A stretch of DNA of 30,025 nucleotides from Methanobacteriota archaeon (GTDB lineage Archaea > Halobacteriota > Methanomicrobia > Methanomicrobiales > Methanomicrobiaceae), in contig JAEWWL010000013.1 of NCBI GenBank assembly GCA_023396365.1, forward strand, positions 1 to 30,025. The letters are read 5' to 3'. The notes beneath the pieces were generated by a model. That model worked only from the letters and a program-made list of their open reading frames with translations, searched no databases and was not told the DNA's origin. A program made the position numbers and the translations under genes. Shown here one piece after another: positions 8,818 to 16,186 of this stretch. Position 1 is the first letter of the stretch; each line of letters opens with the position of its first letter.

Positions 8818-10148
8818 ATGAATCCCTCCCCTTCAAGTTCAACCATACGCTCATAGACTGCATCTAAGAATTCCTCATCTGAAGGAACGCCCTCAGGTGC
8901 GTCAACAACTTTTCTGTACTGAATCGGGACATTGTCCATACGATAGACAATACCGCCGTCATCAACACCGCATATCTTTACAGGAACATGAAGGTCAGAA
9001 ACCTCACTTGCCATATTGATGCTTGGGTCAATTGTGATGAACGGATGTTTCTTTAAGTGCTGGACTGCCGGAATAGGGAAGTGTGCACCTGCATCTGTAC
9101 CGATGTTGATAAATGCATCAACTTCATCTCGCATTGCAAGATCTACAGAGCTTGTCTCACCGGGGTTCATGTGAACCATGGTTTTCTTTGTTAAATCAAG
9201 ACAGTACGGGAATCCAAACTGCCATGACCATACTGCACCAGGCCCTGTGATATTGTAGTGACCACGCATTGCCATAATTGTACACTTTGTGAACTCGTTT
9301 AAGTCACGTGTAAGTGAGATTGCAATGTCAATGTTGTGGTTTCTTCCATCAGAGTGGCAAAGACCCATTCCATAGAAGATGTTGCAGAAGCGTGCATTCT
9401 TCATGATTTCTGCTACTTCAAGGATTGTCTCTTTGGGAATGTTTGCAACTACATCAGGAATGTCTTCAGCATGGCCGTGGCAGACCATACGGAATGCATT
9501 GAAGAGATCGTAGTCATGCCCCTGCCTGACCTGAAGGTAGTAATCTGCGACACGTGCTGTGTCTGTAAACCTTGGGTCAATTACAATAACTGTCCTTGAT
9601 TTGTGTCCCTTTCCGGTGAAGAATCCACGCGGGAAGATAGAGTACCTGGACATATGGCGCGGGTGTGCATGTGCAGGGTTTGATCCCCAGTACACAATTA
9701 CATCGGCACGGTTTTTGACTTCTCCAAGTGTACAGGACGGGTAACCGTTGTCAAATATTGCAAGGAATGAACTTCCATGGCATATTGAAGCACAGTTATC
9801 AAGACATCCTCCTGATCTTTCCATGACACGTGCTGCTGCTGCATGACCTTCACAGTTGGTTGAACCAAATCCGTACATCAGCGGCTTTTTTGCTTTGAGG
9901 AGAACTTTTGCTGTATAGTCAATCGCTTCCTTAAAGCTGACATCCTTCATTGTGCCATCGGGCTGGCGCATACGCGGGAGTTTGATACGGCCCTCATGGT
10001 CACCGCCGTGCATGAAAATTTCAGTTCCAATTGCACAGACGTTCTTTACTTCAAGAACTCTCTTGCCGTCATCTGAAACAGTTACTTCCACATCATCACA
10101 GCAGGTACCGCAGTACGGGCATCCTACGTTTTTGATAACTTTCGGCAT
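8814..10148 (-). CDS. fwdB: formylmethanofuran dehydrogenase subunit B (W/Mo-pterin catalytic subunit)
   Basis: The 444-residue member of the molybdopterin oxidoreductase superfamily reduces CO2 to formate using ferredoxin-level electrons. The N-terminal [4Fe-4S] site is C10, C13, C17 and C38. The metal-ligand region is NCASICHGSS with Cys123 at the position of the W/Mo-ligating Cys (or Sec in some methanogens); here it is a normal Cys codon. Later motifs (VIVYWGSNPAHAHPRHMSRY; the DPRFTDTA stretch) bind the pterin cofactors. The chain lacks its own dinucleotide-binding C-terminal domain, which FwdD supplies. The start directly abuts the fwdD stop (TAA then ATG). Whether W or Mo is used cannot be told from the sequence. 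Confidence 0.97.
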   Translation of the reverse strand: MPKVIKNVGCPYCGTCCDDVEVTVSDDGKRVLEVKNVCAIGTEIFMHGGDHEGRIKLPRMRQPDGTMKDVSFKEAIDYTAKVLLKAKKPLMYGFGSTNCEGHAAAARVMERSGGCLDNCASICHGSSFLAIFDNGYPSCTLGEVKNRADVIVYWGSNPAHAHPRHMSRYSIFPRGFFTGKGHKSRTVIVIDPRFTDTARVADYYLQVRQGHDYDLFNAFRMVCHGHAEDIPDVVANIPKETILEVAEIMKNARFCNIFYGMGLCHSDGRNHNIDIAISLTRDLNEFTKCTIMAMRGHYNITGPGAVWSWQFGFPYCLDLTKKTMVHMNPGETSSVDLAMRDEVDAFINIGTDAGAHFPIPAVQHLKKHPFITIDPSINMASEVSDLHVPVKICGVDDGGIVYRMDNVPIQYRKVVDAPEGVPSDEEFLDAVYERMVELEGEGFI

Positions 10149-10565
10149 TTACTCATCACCTTTTTTCCAAAGGCCTACTGCTCCCTGGACACACTCAAGA
10201 GCTGTCTTGATTTGTTCCATCGGAGCTGGTTCTACTGTTACCGGAAATCCGCTGTACTGCGGTTCGCCGGTAGACTGGGTTCTTGGCGGAACAACCTGAT
10301 TTGCCCATACACCCTGGCGTATGTGGCATAATCCTCTGTAACAGGTCTGGCGGGCGACAACTGCTTTTACAATAACTTCGCCGCTTTCGCTTGTGACTTT
10401 TACATTTGTGTTTGGGTTGATTCCAAGCTCATTGATATCCTCTTCGTTCATCTCAAGGAGTGAACATGCCTCAAAATATTGGGGTGAGGTCTTTCCTATC
10501 TCCATTGCGATACCTTCCTCAATGGAGCGCTGGGTAATCATGTTTAACAAAATTTTATCTGCCAT
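10149..10565 (-). CDS. fwdD: formylmethanofuran dehydrogenase subunit D (molybdopterin-dinucleotide binding)
   Basis: The 138-residue protein corresponds to the C-terminal dinucleotide-binding domain of formate dehydrogenases, encoded separately in Fwd. It completes the pterin site of FwdB. Features are the early hydrophobic strand (ILLNMITQRSIEEG), a beta-barrel-like core with VVARQTCYRGLCHIRQGVWAN, and a C-terminal GEPQYSGFPVTVEPA. GGTGA-type Shine-Dalgarno (GGTGATATAAC before ATG) follows the mvhD stop by a few bases. Its counterpart in the other locus is fused to B. Confidence 0.93.
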   Translation of the reverse strand: MADKILLNMITQRSIEEGIAMEIGKTSPQYFEACSLLEMNEEDINELGINPNTNVKVTSESGEVIVKAVVARQTCYRGLCHIRQGVWANQVVPPRTQSTGEPQYSGFPVTVEPAPMEQIKTALECVQGAVGLWKKGDE

Positions 10566-10571
10566 GTTATA

Positions 10572-10988
10572 TCACCTGTTCAGCGGGCTTGGACCCAGTT
10601 CCCTGACTGTCTTGATTACATCTTCCATGACATAACCCCATTTTGCACCTTCTGATGCAGAAACGAAAGTCATTCTGAGTCTGTTGTCATTCAGACCGAT
10701 ATTCTTAAGGACGTTTTTGACAAGGAACATGCGTTTTGCACATTTGTAGTTTCCTTCAAGGTAGTGGCAGTCACCGAAGTGGCATCCGGATACTAACATA
10801 CCGTCTGCTCCGTCCTGGAATGCTTTCATAATGAAGAGGGGGTCAACACGGCCTGTACACATTACACGTATTGCACGGATATCCGGCGGGTACTGGATAC
10901 GTGCTCCACCTGCAAGATCAGCACCGGCGTATGAACACCAGTTGCATATGATTGCAATAATTTTTGGTCTCCAATCTCCTTCTGCCAT
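10572..10988 (-). CDS. mvhD: MvhD: [2Fe-2S] electron-transfer subunit linking Hdr to its electron donor
   Basis: The 138-residue protein matches MvhD/VhuD-type electron carriers: C15-x2-C18 (CNWCSYAGAD), C44 (CTGR), C69-x4-C74 (CHFGDC) and C83. In methanogens it docks on HdrA and passes electrons from the MvhAG hydrogenase or, in Methanomicrobiales and some Methanococcales, from formate dehydrogenase FdhAB. No mvhA, mvhG, fdhA or fdhB lies in the window. The gene sits between hdrA and fwdD; its ATG abuts the hdrA stop. The position supports a direct role at the Hdr-Fwd junction; the donor partner is inference. Confidence 0.93.
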   Translation of the reverse strand: MAEGDWRPKIIAIICNWCSYAGADLAGGARIQYPPDIRAIRVMCTGRVDPLFIMKAFQDGADGMLVSGCHFGDCHYLEGNYKCAKRMFLVKNVLKNIGLNDNRLRMTFVSASEGAKWGYVMEDVIKTVRELGPSPLNR

Positions 10989-13016
10989 TTACTGCTCGCC
11001 TCCGAGGCCGCCAAGTAAGAATGCATCAATCTGTGCACAGATCTGCGGGCTTGTAAAGTGCTGCATACGAATTGCACCACCCGGGCAGAATCCTCCGCAT
11101 GTACCGCATCCTTTGCATTTTGCTTCGGTTACTGTCATAACCTGTTTTCCGTCTTTCTGAATCAATGAGAGAGCGCTGTACGGACACTGTGGAACGCACA
11201 TTCCGCATCCTGCACAAAGCTCTTCAATACACTGGGCAAAGTATGGTTCAAGCTGAACCTCTCCCTGGTGAATCGGAATGCTTGCTGCGGATGCTGCTCC
11301 TTCTGCCTGTGCTACTGTGTCAGGAATATCCTTTGGTCCCTGGCAGACACCTGCAAGGAAGATACCTGCTGTTGTTGTGCCGCACGGGTTTAACTTGGGG
11401 TGAGCCTCAAGGTACCATCCGTCCTGGGACTTTGAAATACCAAACATCTGGCGTGTACGCTCTGCATCAGGCTTCGGCTGAATTGCTGCCGCAAGAACTA
11501 CCATGTCACATTCAATAGTGACCGGCCTGCCAAGTAGTGTGTCTTCTGTATTTACATAGACATTCTTTGTGACAGGATCTTCCTGGAGTGATGCTACACG
11601 GCCGCGAATGAATTTACAGCCTTCATTCTGGATACGGTAGTAGAATTCCTCATACATCTTTCCAAAGGATCTGATATCCATGTAGAAGATATAAGGCTGA
11701 CATCCGGGTATCTTTTCCATTACCTGGTGAGCATGCTTTAACGAATACATGCAGCAGAATCTGGAGCAGTATGGTTTTGCAACTCCGCCGGTGTTGTCTC
11801 TTGAACCTGCACAAAGCACAAATCCGACCTTCATCGGTGTTACACCATCAGACGGGCGTATTAAGTGTCCGCCTGTCGGACCTGAAGCACAGATTAAACG
11901 CTCAAATTCAAGACCTGTGATTACATTTTCGTATCTCTTGTAACCCCATTCTGTCTTGTCTTCGATTGGAATAAGATCGTATCCTGTTGCAAGAATTACA
12001 CAGCCTACTTTTACCTTTTCAAGCTCGTCAATCATGTCAAGGTTAATTGCATTCTTCTCCGGACCACAGATCTCTTTGCAGAGTCCGCATTTTACACATG
12101 CATCAAAGTCTATTGTGTACTGAAGAGGCATAACCTGCGGGTGGTAGATGTAGATTGCCTTTCTTGGAGCCATTCCCATCTCAAAGGGGTTTGGCTTAAT
12201 AACAGGGCATACTGTTGCACAGTCTCCACAGCCGTTGCATCCTGAGCCTGCAATTCCGGCTGCTTTCATCTCTGCACCGTCATATGTGCCGCGTGCCTTC
12301 TTACGAAGGGTTATCTCAAAGTTTCCGATGTATCCTTCGACATTTTCAACTTCTGTGTATGTCTTTAAGATGATGTTTGGGTGACGTCCTGCATCCACCA
12401 TCTTTGGTGTTAAGATACACTGCGAGCAGTCGAGTGTCGGGAATGTCTTGTCAAGCTGTGACATCCTTCCGCCGATTGTCGGCAGTTTTTCAATGAGATA
12501 TGTCTTGATGCCTGCGCTTGCAAGGTCAAGTGCTGCCTGCATACCGCCGACACCTGCGCCTACAACCATTGCAGCGTGCTCCACAGGCACACTCTTTGGC
12601 TGAAGGTCTTCTAAGAGTCTTGCTTTTGCGACTGCAATTCTGACCTGGTCTTTTGCCTTTTCTGTTGAGCCTTCCCAGTCGTGCATGTGAACCCATGAGT
12701 TCTGGTCACGGATGTTTGCCATCTCAAAGCGGAACTTGTTAAGGCCGCCTTCTGCTGTTGCAGTCCTGAATGTCGGTTCATGCAGACGCGGGGAGCATGC
12801 AGCAACAACGATGCCGGTTAAATCATGCTCTTTTATTGCATCGATAATTTTGTTCTGACCGGGTGTTGAACACATGTACTGATACTGGTCAGCAACTACT
12901 ACATCGGGGAGGCTTTTTGCGTATTCCATTACCTCATCGATTGACATCGAACCTGCGATGTTTGTACCGCAGTGGCAAATGAATACACCAATTCTTGGTT
13001 TCTGATTTTCTGCCAT
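10989..13016 (-). CDS. hdrA: heterodisulfide reductase subunit A (flavin-bifurcating)
   Basis: The 675-residue iron-sulfur flavoprotein carries the FAD where electrons are bifurcated to ferredoxin and to the HdrB active site. Visible parts are an N-terminal domain with FICHCGTN (12-19), the FAD-binding GAGVGG (153-158), a Cys pair C197/C200, a cluster at C250-C253-C256-C260, another at C297-C300-C303-C307, and a C-terminal two-cluster ferredoxin domain (CAGCGMCVPQCP and CKGCGTCGGFCP). This is a normal full-length HdrA, with Cys rather than Sec throughout. GGAGG precedes the ATG. It stands between hdrB and mvhD in the operon, as expected for the cytoplasmic HdrABC-MvhD complex. Confidence 0.97.
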   Translation of the reverse strand: MAENQKPRIGVFICHCGTNIAGSMSIDEVMEYAKSLPDVVVADQYQYMCSTPGQNKIIDAIKEHDLTGIVVAACSPRLHEPTFRTATAEGGLNKFRFEMANIRDQNSWVHMHDWEGSTEKAKDQVRIAVAKARLLEDLQPKSVPVEHAAMVVGAGVGGMQAALDLASAGIKTYLIEKLPTIGGRMSQLDKTFPTLDCSQCILTPKMVDAGRHPNIILKTYTEVENVEGYIGNFEITLRKKARGTYDGAEMKAAGIAGSGCNGCGDCATVCPVIKPNPFEMGMAPRKAIYIYHPQVMPLQYTIDFDACVKCGLCKEICGPEKNAINLDMIDELEKVKVGCVILATGYDLIPIEDKTEWGYKRYENVITGLEFERLICASGPTGGHLIRPSDGVTPMKVGFVLCAGSRDNTGGVAKPYCSRFCCMYSLKHAHQVMEKIPGCQPYIFYMDIRSFGKMYEEFYYRIQNEGCKFIRGRVASLQEDPVTKNVYVNTEDTLLGRPVTIECDMVVLAAAIQPKPDAERTRQMFGISKSQDGWYLEAHPKLNPCGTTTAGIFLAGVCQGPKDIPDTVAQAEGAASAASIPIHQGEVQLEPYFAQCIEELCAGCGMCVPQCPYSALSLIQKDGKQVMTVTEAKCKGCGTCGGFCPGGAIRMQHFTSPQICAQIDAFLLGGLGGEQ

Positions 13017-13028
13017 ATTATATCCTCC

Positions 13029-13934
13029 TTACAAAATCTTCTCCAAAAACGGCTTGCAGTCTATTGCATGAAGATCAAGTGCAAGCTCCTGCGGAGTCAT
13101 GCCCTGTGCAAGGCCCAACAGTTCATTGAAGTGAAGAATCGGCAGGTTGTAGGTTTTTCCAAAGTTCTGCTGAATCTCAATCTGACCCCGGTCAAACTGG
13201 AGCTGGCAGAAAGGACATACCTCTGTCAGTGCATCAGCGCCAACTTCCTGGATGTTGATCAACTTCTCATTTGTAATATCAAGGGCATGAAGAATATCGT
13301 ATCCCCTGACACCGCCGCCTGCACCGCAGCACTGCATCTTGTTTCTGTACTGGACAGGTTCTGCTCCCAGCGCTCCTACAAGCTCTTCCATCCACATTGG
13401 ATTTTCTGTGTCTCCAAAATGGCGGTCCTTCTGCGGCTTCATCAGGTGGCATCCGTAGTGGACTGCGACCTTTGTTCCGGTAAGGGGTCTTGTAACGCTG
13501 TCTGCAAGCTTTTTTGCACCGCAGATCTTTTCATCGTAGTAAAGCTCTGCAAGGTGCCAGACATCTATTGAACCTTTATATTCCATGTCAATCTCGGCAA
13601 GGACCTCGTTAACACCATCACGAAGCTCATCGTTGTGCTTTAATTTGTGGTTTACTTCCCAGATTGACTTGTAGCAGCCGTTGCAGATAAGTGCGATATC
13701 TTTTTTCATCTCTTCTGCAAGACAGAGGTTTCTTGCTGCCATTGCATACCAGACATTGAGATCGATAGATCCAAATGCACCAGGTGCCGGACAGCAGCTT
13801 GCTCCTTTTAGCGGGAGAAGCTCAATACCTACTTTCTCACTTGTTTTTATTGCAGATGCCTCACAACCGGGGTAGCGGTTTGGAGCAATGCAGCCCAAGA
13901 AGAATGCATATGAGTGTTCCATTTTTTTTGCCAT
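13029..13934 (-). CDS. hdrB: heterodisulfide reductase subunit B (catalytic, non-cubane clusters)
   Basis: The 301-residue subunit reduces CoM-S-S-CoB. It has two CCG domains whose cysteines match the known ligands of the two non-cubane [4Fe-4S] clusters: C15, C47-C48, C84, C87 in the first and C162, C202-C203, C240, C243 in the second. All ten are present. The first ATG is preferred because GGAGGGGTGA lies upstream with normal spacing, partly over the hdrC stop; a second ATG four codons in is less well placed. The subunit acts in the cytoplasm with HdrA and HdrC. Confidence 0.97.
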   Translation of the reverse strand: MAKKMEHSYAFFLGCIAPNRYPGCEASAIKTSEKVGIELLPLKGASCCPAPGAFGSIDLNVWYAMAARNLCLAEEMKKDIALICNGCYKSIWEVNHKLKHNDELRDGVNEVLAEIDMEYKGSIDVWHLAELYYDEKICGAKKLADSVTRPLTGTKVAVHYGCHLMKPQKDRHFGDTENPMWMEELVGALGAEPVQYRNKMQCCGAGGGVRGYDILHALDITNEKLINIQEVGADALTEVCPFCQLQFDRGQIEIQQNFGKTYNLPILHFNELLGLAQGMTPQELALDLHAIDCKPFLEKIL

Positions 13935-13942
13935 TTATATAC

Positions 13943-14521
13943 TCACCCCTCCGAAAGAATGCGATCTGCGTTCTCTTTTAACTTGTAGTGGTCCAGAATC
14001 TTCCTGATTCCACCAAGATATTCCGGATATGAATGTGTTGTCGGTGGATCTCTTGGAAGGCCAAGTCTCTCACGTGCCGCACGGTTTACATCATTGTTCG
14101 GCACACCGTGTCCTGTGTTGTATATGAGCTGGACAGTCTGGAGGAAGTTTCTTGGAACGATATCTCTCTTAAACGCAAGATTTCTCATTGCCATAATGAC
14201 GTCTGTAGGCAGAATGTCACGCGGGCAGCGGTCAGAGCATGAGTAGCATGTTGTACAGAGCCAGAGATCAGGATCTGTTAATGCCTCTTCCTCAAGGCCC
14301 AGGACTGCTCTTCTCATAAATACACGAATACGGTATGAGCTTCTTGGTGCTGACGGGCATGAGCCTGTGCATGTACCGCACTGGTAGCACATATGTGAAA
14401 TTGTACCGCTTATTTTCTTTACTTCAGCGCTGAAGTCCTTGCTGGAGTCAGAGGTGTAGTAATTTCTGTCCTTAAGCTTCTTTTCAAGCTCAGGGTTTCC
14501 ATAATTTTTCTCTATTGCCAT
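13943..14521 (-). CDS. hdrC: heterodisulfide reductase subunit C
   Basis: The 192-residue ferredoxin-like subunit relays electrons from HdrA to HdrB. It has two [4Fe-4S] motifs: C45-C48-C51-C55 (CYQCGTCTGSCP) and C89-C92-C95-C99 (CTTCYSCSDRCP). The frame is open 7 codons further upstream, but the ATG at 14519-14521 is chosen because GAGGT lies 7 nt before it and the start then clears the fwdF stop with only minimal overlap. Order hdrC-hdrB-hdrA is kept. It is the first hdr gene after the ferredoxin genes. Confidence 0.95.
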   Translation of the reverse strand: MAIEKNYGNPELEKKLKDRNYYTSDSSKDFSAEVKKISGTISHMCYQCGTCTGSCPSAPRSSYRIRVFMRRAVLGLEEEALTDPDLWLCTTCYSCSDRCPRDILPTDVIMAMRNLAFKRDIVPRNFLQTVQLIYNTGHGVPNNDVNRAARERLGLPRDPPTTHSYPEYLGGIRKILDHYKLKENADRILSEG

Positions 14522-14538
14522 ATGAAATACCTCACATC

Positions 14539-15705
14539 TCAAAGAGCTTTGACCTCAACTTCACCATATTCTTCCTTCTGTTCCTTAACTCTTGAAGTTC
14601 TGGGTCTGAGGAGTTTAGCCTTTATTGATTTGAAGAGGTCTGTTTCCTTACCCTTCATGCGAATGCCGGTACGCCTGAGAACAATAATATCTTCTCCGGG
14701 ACAGGCATTGACACAGGCACCACAGAGGATGCAGAATTCTTTGTTGACTGCAATGTTTGCCTCAATCTCACCGTGCATATCGGCAGGAGATTTTGGTGTA
14801 GGCAGGAAAATTGCATTAGCAGGACATACCTCAACACATGTTGAACATCCTCCCGGACATTTCTCAGCATGGAATTCGATATCTCCTTCAAAGAACTTCT
14901 CAACAGTAATTGCCTCTGTCGGGCAGTTGACTGCACACCAGCGGCATGTGCAGCACTCGTCTTTGTCAATCTGCACTTTGCCTGTGTTGTCAAGTTTCTT
15001 TGAAACTTCTCCGCGCTTTACTTCAATAGCATCTGACGGACATATTTCCACGCAAAGGAGACAGCCGTCGCAAAGCTCTTTGTTCCAGATAACTTCGCCA
15101 TCAATTTCTCCCTTTTCAGCGGAGAAAGGTTTTCTTACAACATCAATTGCTGCGCAGATCTCACCGCAGAGACCGCAGTATGTACACTTGTCTTCGTTGT
15201 ACACAAATTCGTTGTTTGGCGAGAGTGCCTGTGCCTTTTTAAGGCCGAAAATGTCGGTTCCTTCAAAAAGAGGTACATCACGGATAATTGCCTCACGCGG
15301 ACAGACGTCCTCGCAGGTTGTGCACTGTACACACTTCTCACGGTTTATTTCTGCAACTTTATCATATACAGGGAAACCTTCCTTCTCAACAATCGGGAGT
15401 GACTCCTCGCCATCGATCTCCAGTTTCATTGCATCAAACGGACACATTACAACACATACACCACAGTATGAGCATTTTGTCTCGTCTACCTGAATTGCAG
15501 AACCATATTCTATAGCCCCTCTGCGGAATGCTCCTACAGGTCCAAGGCTGATAGCTTCCTCAGGGCAGGACTCTGAACATATACCGCATCCGGTACATCT
15601 AGAGTTGTCTAGTACGAGGTTGTTTACCTGCTTTAAGAGCTTCTGCTCCATTACGGTAAAGCAGCCTTCCTGCCTCTTGGAGTATTTTGGAAAAAGCGTA
15701 TTCAT
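14539..15705 (-). CDS. fwdF: polyferredoxin FwdF with eight [4Fe-4S] sites
   Basis: The 388-residue chain contains eight CxxCxxCxxxC-type motifs: CTGCGICSESC, CSYCGVCVVMC, CVQCTTCEDVC, CTYCGLCGEIC, CDGCLLCVEIC, CCTCRWCAVNC, CPGGCSTCVEVC (one extra residue) and CILCGACVNAC. This equals the cluster count of FwdF in the crystallised Fwd complex, where it forms an electron wire between the catalytic units. Start at 15705 has GGAG about 10 nt upstream. The gene lies just before hdrC, so the polyferredoxin may carry electrons from HdrA to FwdB. A C-terminal basic/acidic tail of about 40 residues has no cysteine. Confidence 0.95.
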   Translation of the reverse strand: MNTLFPKYSKRQEGCFTVMEQKLLKQVNNLVLDNSRCTGCGICSESCPEEAISLGPVGAFRRGAIEYGSAIQVDETKCSYCGVCVVMCPFDAMKLEIDGEESLPIVEKEGFPVYDKVAEINREKCVQCTTCEDVCPREAIIRDVPLFEGTDIFGLKKAQALSPNNEFVYNEDKCTYCGLCGEICAAIDVVRKPFSAEKGEIDGEVIWNKELCDGCLLCVEICPSDAIEVKRGEVSKKLDNTGKVQIDKDECCTCRWCAVNCPTEAITVEKFFEGDIEFHAEKCPGGCSTCVEVCPANAIFLPTPKSPADMHGEIEANIAVNKEFCILCGACVNACPGEDIIVLRRTGIRMKGKETDLFKSIKAKLLRPRTSRVKEQKEEYGEVEVKAL

Positions 15706-15738
15706 TAATTCAACACTCCTAAAATGATATTCTAAGCT

Positions 15739-16149
15739 TTACTCCTGTGCTCCGGACTTTGCAAACTCTTTTCTAAGCTCCCAGAATTCGGGGAACTTTT
15801 TGAGCTTTGCCTGTCTCTCGGCAAGGGCTTCGGACTCTTCCTCGTAGTCCCTGATATCCTCTAATCCATACATTAAGGGATGAGTAAATCTCTCTTCGTT
15901 TCGAAGCTGTTCCCAGCGTCCCTTTAAGGTTATAACATCGTATGGACATGCCTCAATGCAAATACCACATCCTGCACAAAGCTCACTGTCCACGTCAAGG
16001 CTTTTTGCCCTTCCGTTGACTACAACATAAATCTTGTCTGTTGTGACAGGATCTACTGTATTAAGCTCTAATGCATTGACCGGGCATGCAACCACACAAT
16101 TGTTACAACCAGTACAATTATTCATGTTTACATGAACTGCAAATGCCAT
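15739..16149 (-). CDS. fwdG: two-cluster ferredoxin with C-terminal extension, FwdG-like
   Basis: The 136-residue protein has [4Fe-4S] motifs at C12-C15-C18-C22 and C58-C61-C64-C68. FwdG proteins are usually about 80 residues; here a charged helical extension of roughly 60 residues follows (GLEDIRDYEEESEALAERQ and on), which may be a docking tail. The ATG at 16147-16149 is chosen over the longer open frame (to 16269) because the conserved ferredoxin fold begins there and the upstream stretch is promoter-like, with T-runs and an operator-like repeat. It is the first gene of the ten-gene operon. Assignment as FwdG is by context; it could also be a dedicated ferredoxin for Hdr-Fwd electron transfer. 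Confidence 0.85.
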   Translation of the reverse strand: MAFAVHVNMNNCTGCNNCVVACPVNALELNTVDPVTTDKIYVVVNGRAKSLDVDSELCAGCGICIEACPYDVITLKGRWEQLRNEERFTHPLMYGLEDIRDYEEESEALAERQAKLKKFPEFWELRKEFAKSGAQE

Positions 16150-16167
16150 TATATCACGCACCGCTAT

Positions 16168-16186
16168 ATCGATCGTTAATCGATCG
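16168..16186 (-). promoter_or_regulatory. operator-like pair of ATCGATCG boxes at the fwd/hdr operon promoter
   Basis: Two exact copies of ATCGATCG (16168-16175 and 16179-16186) are spaced 11 bp start to start, about one helical turn. The whole reads CGATCG-TTAAT-CGATCG, a near-perfect dyad. It lies 19 bp before the first ATG of the operon and just downstream of a TATA-like sequence (minus strand of about 16208-16215), so it would overlap the transcription start. The arrangement suggests a repressor or regulator site; the cognate protein is unknown. Confidence 0.45.

Noticed and set aside
8814..13016. Selenocysteine readthrough in fwdB or hdrA
   Set aside because: The positions that carry Sec in some methanogens are ordinary Cys codons here, and no in-frame UGA interrupts these genes.
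12972..13571. Plus-strand open frame of 199 codons opposite hdrB
   Set aside because: Antisense shadow of hdrB; the predicted protein is low-complexity in Cys, Leu and Val, with no motif or ribosome site.
14522..15493. Long plus-strand open frame (323 codons) opposite fwdF
   Set aside because: It is antisense to a polyferredoxin with eight intact cluster motifs. The long frame follows from the codon composition of the Cys-rich gene, and it has no own ribosome site or recognisable domain.
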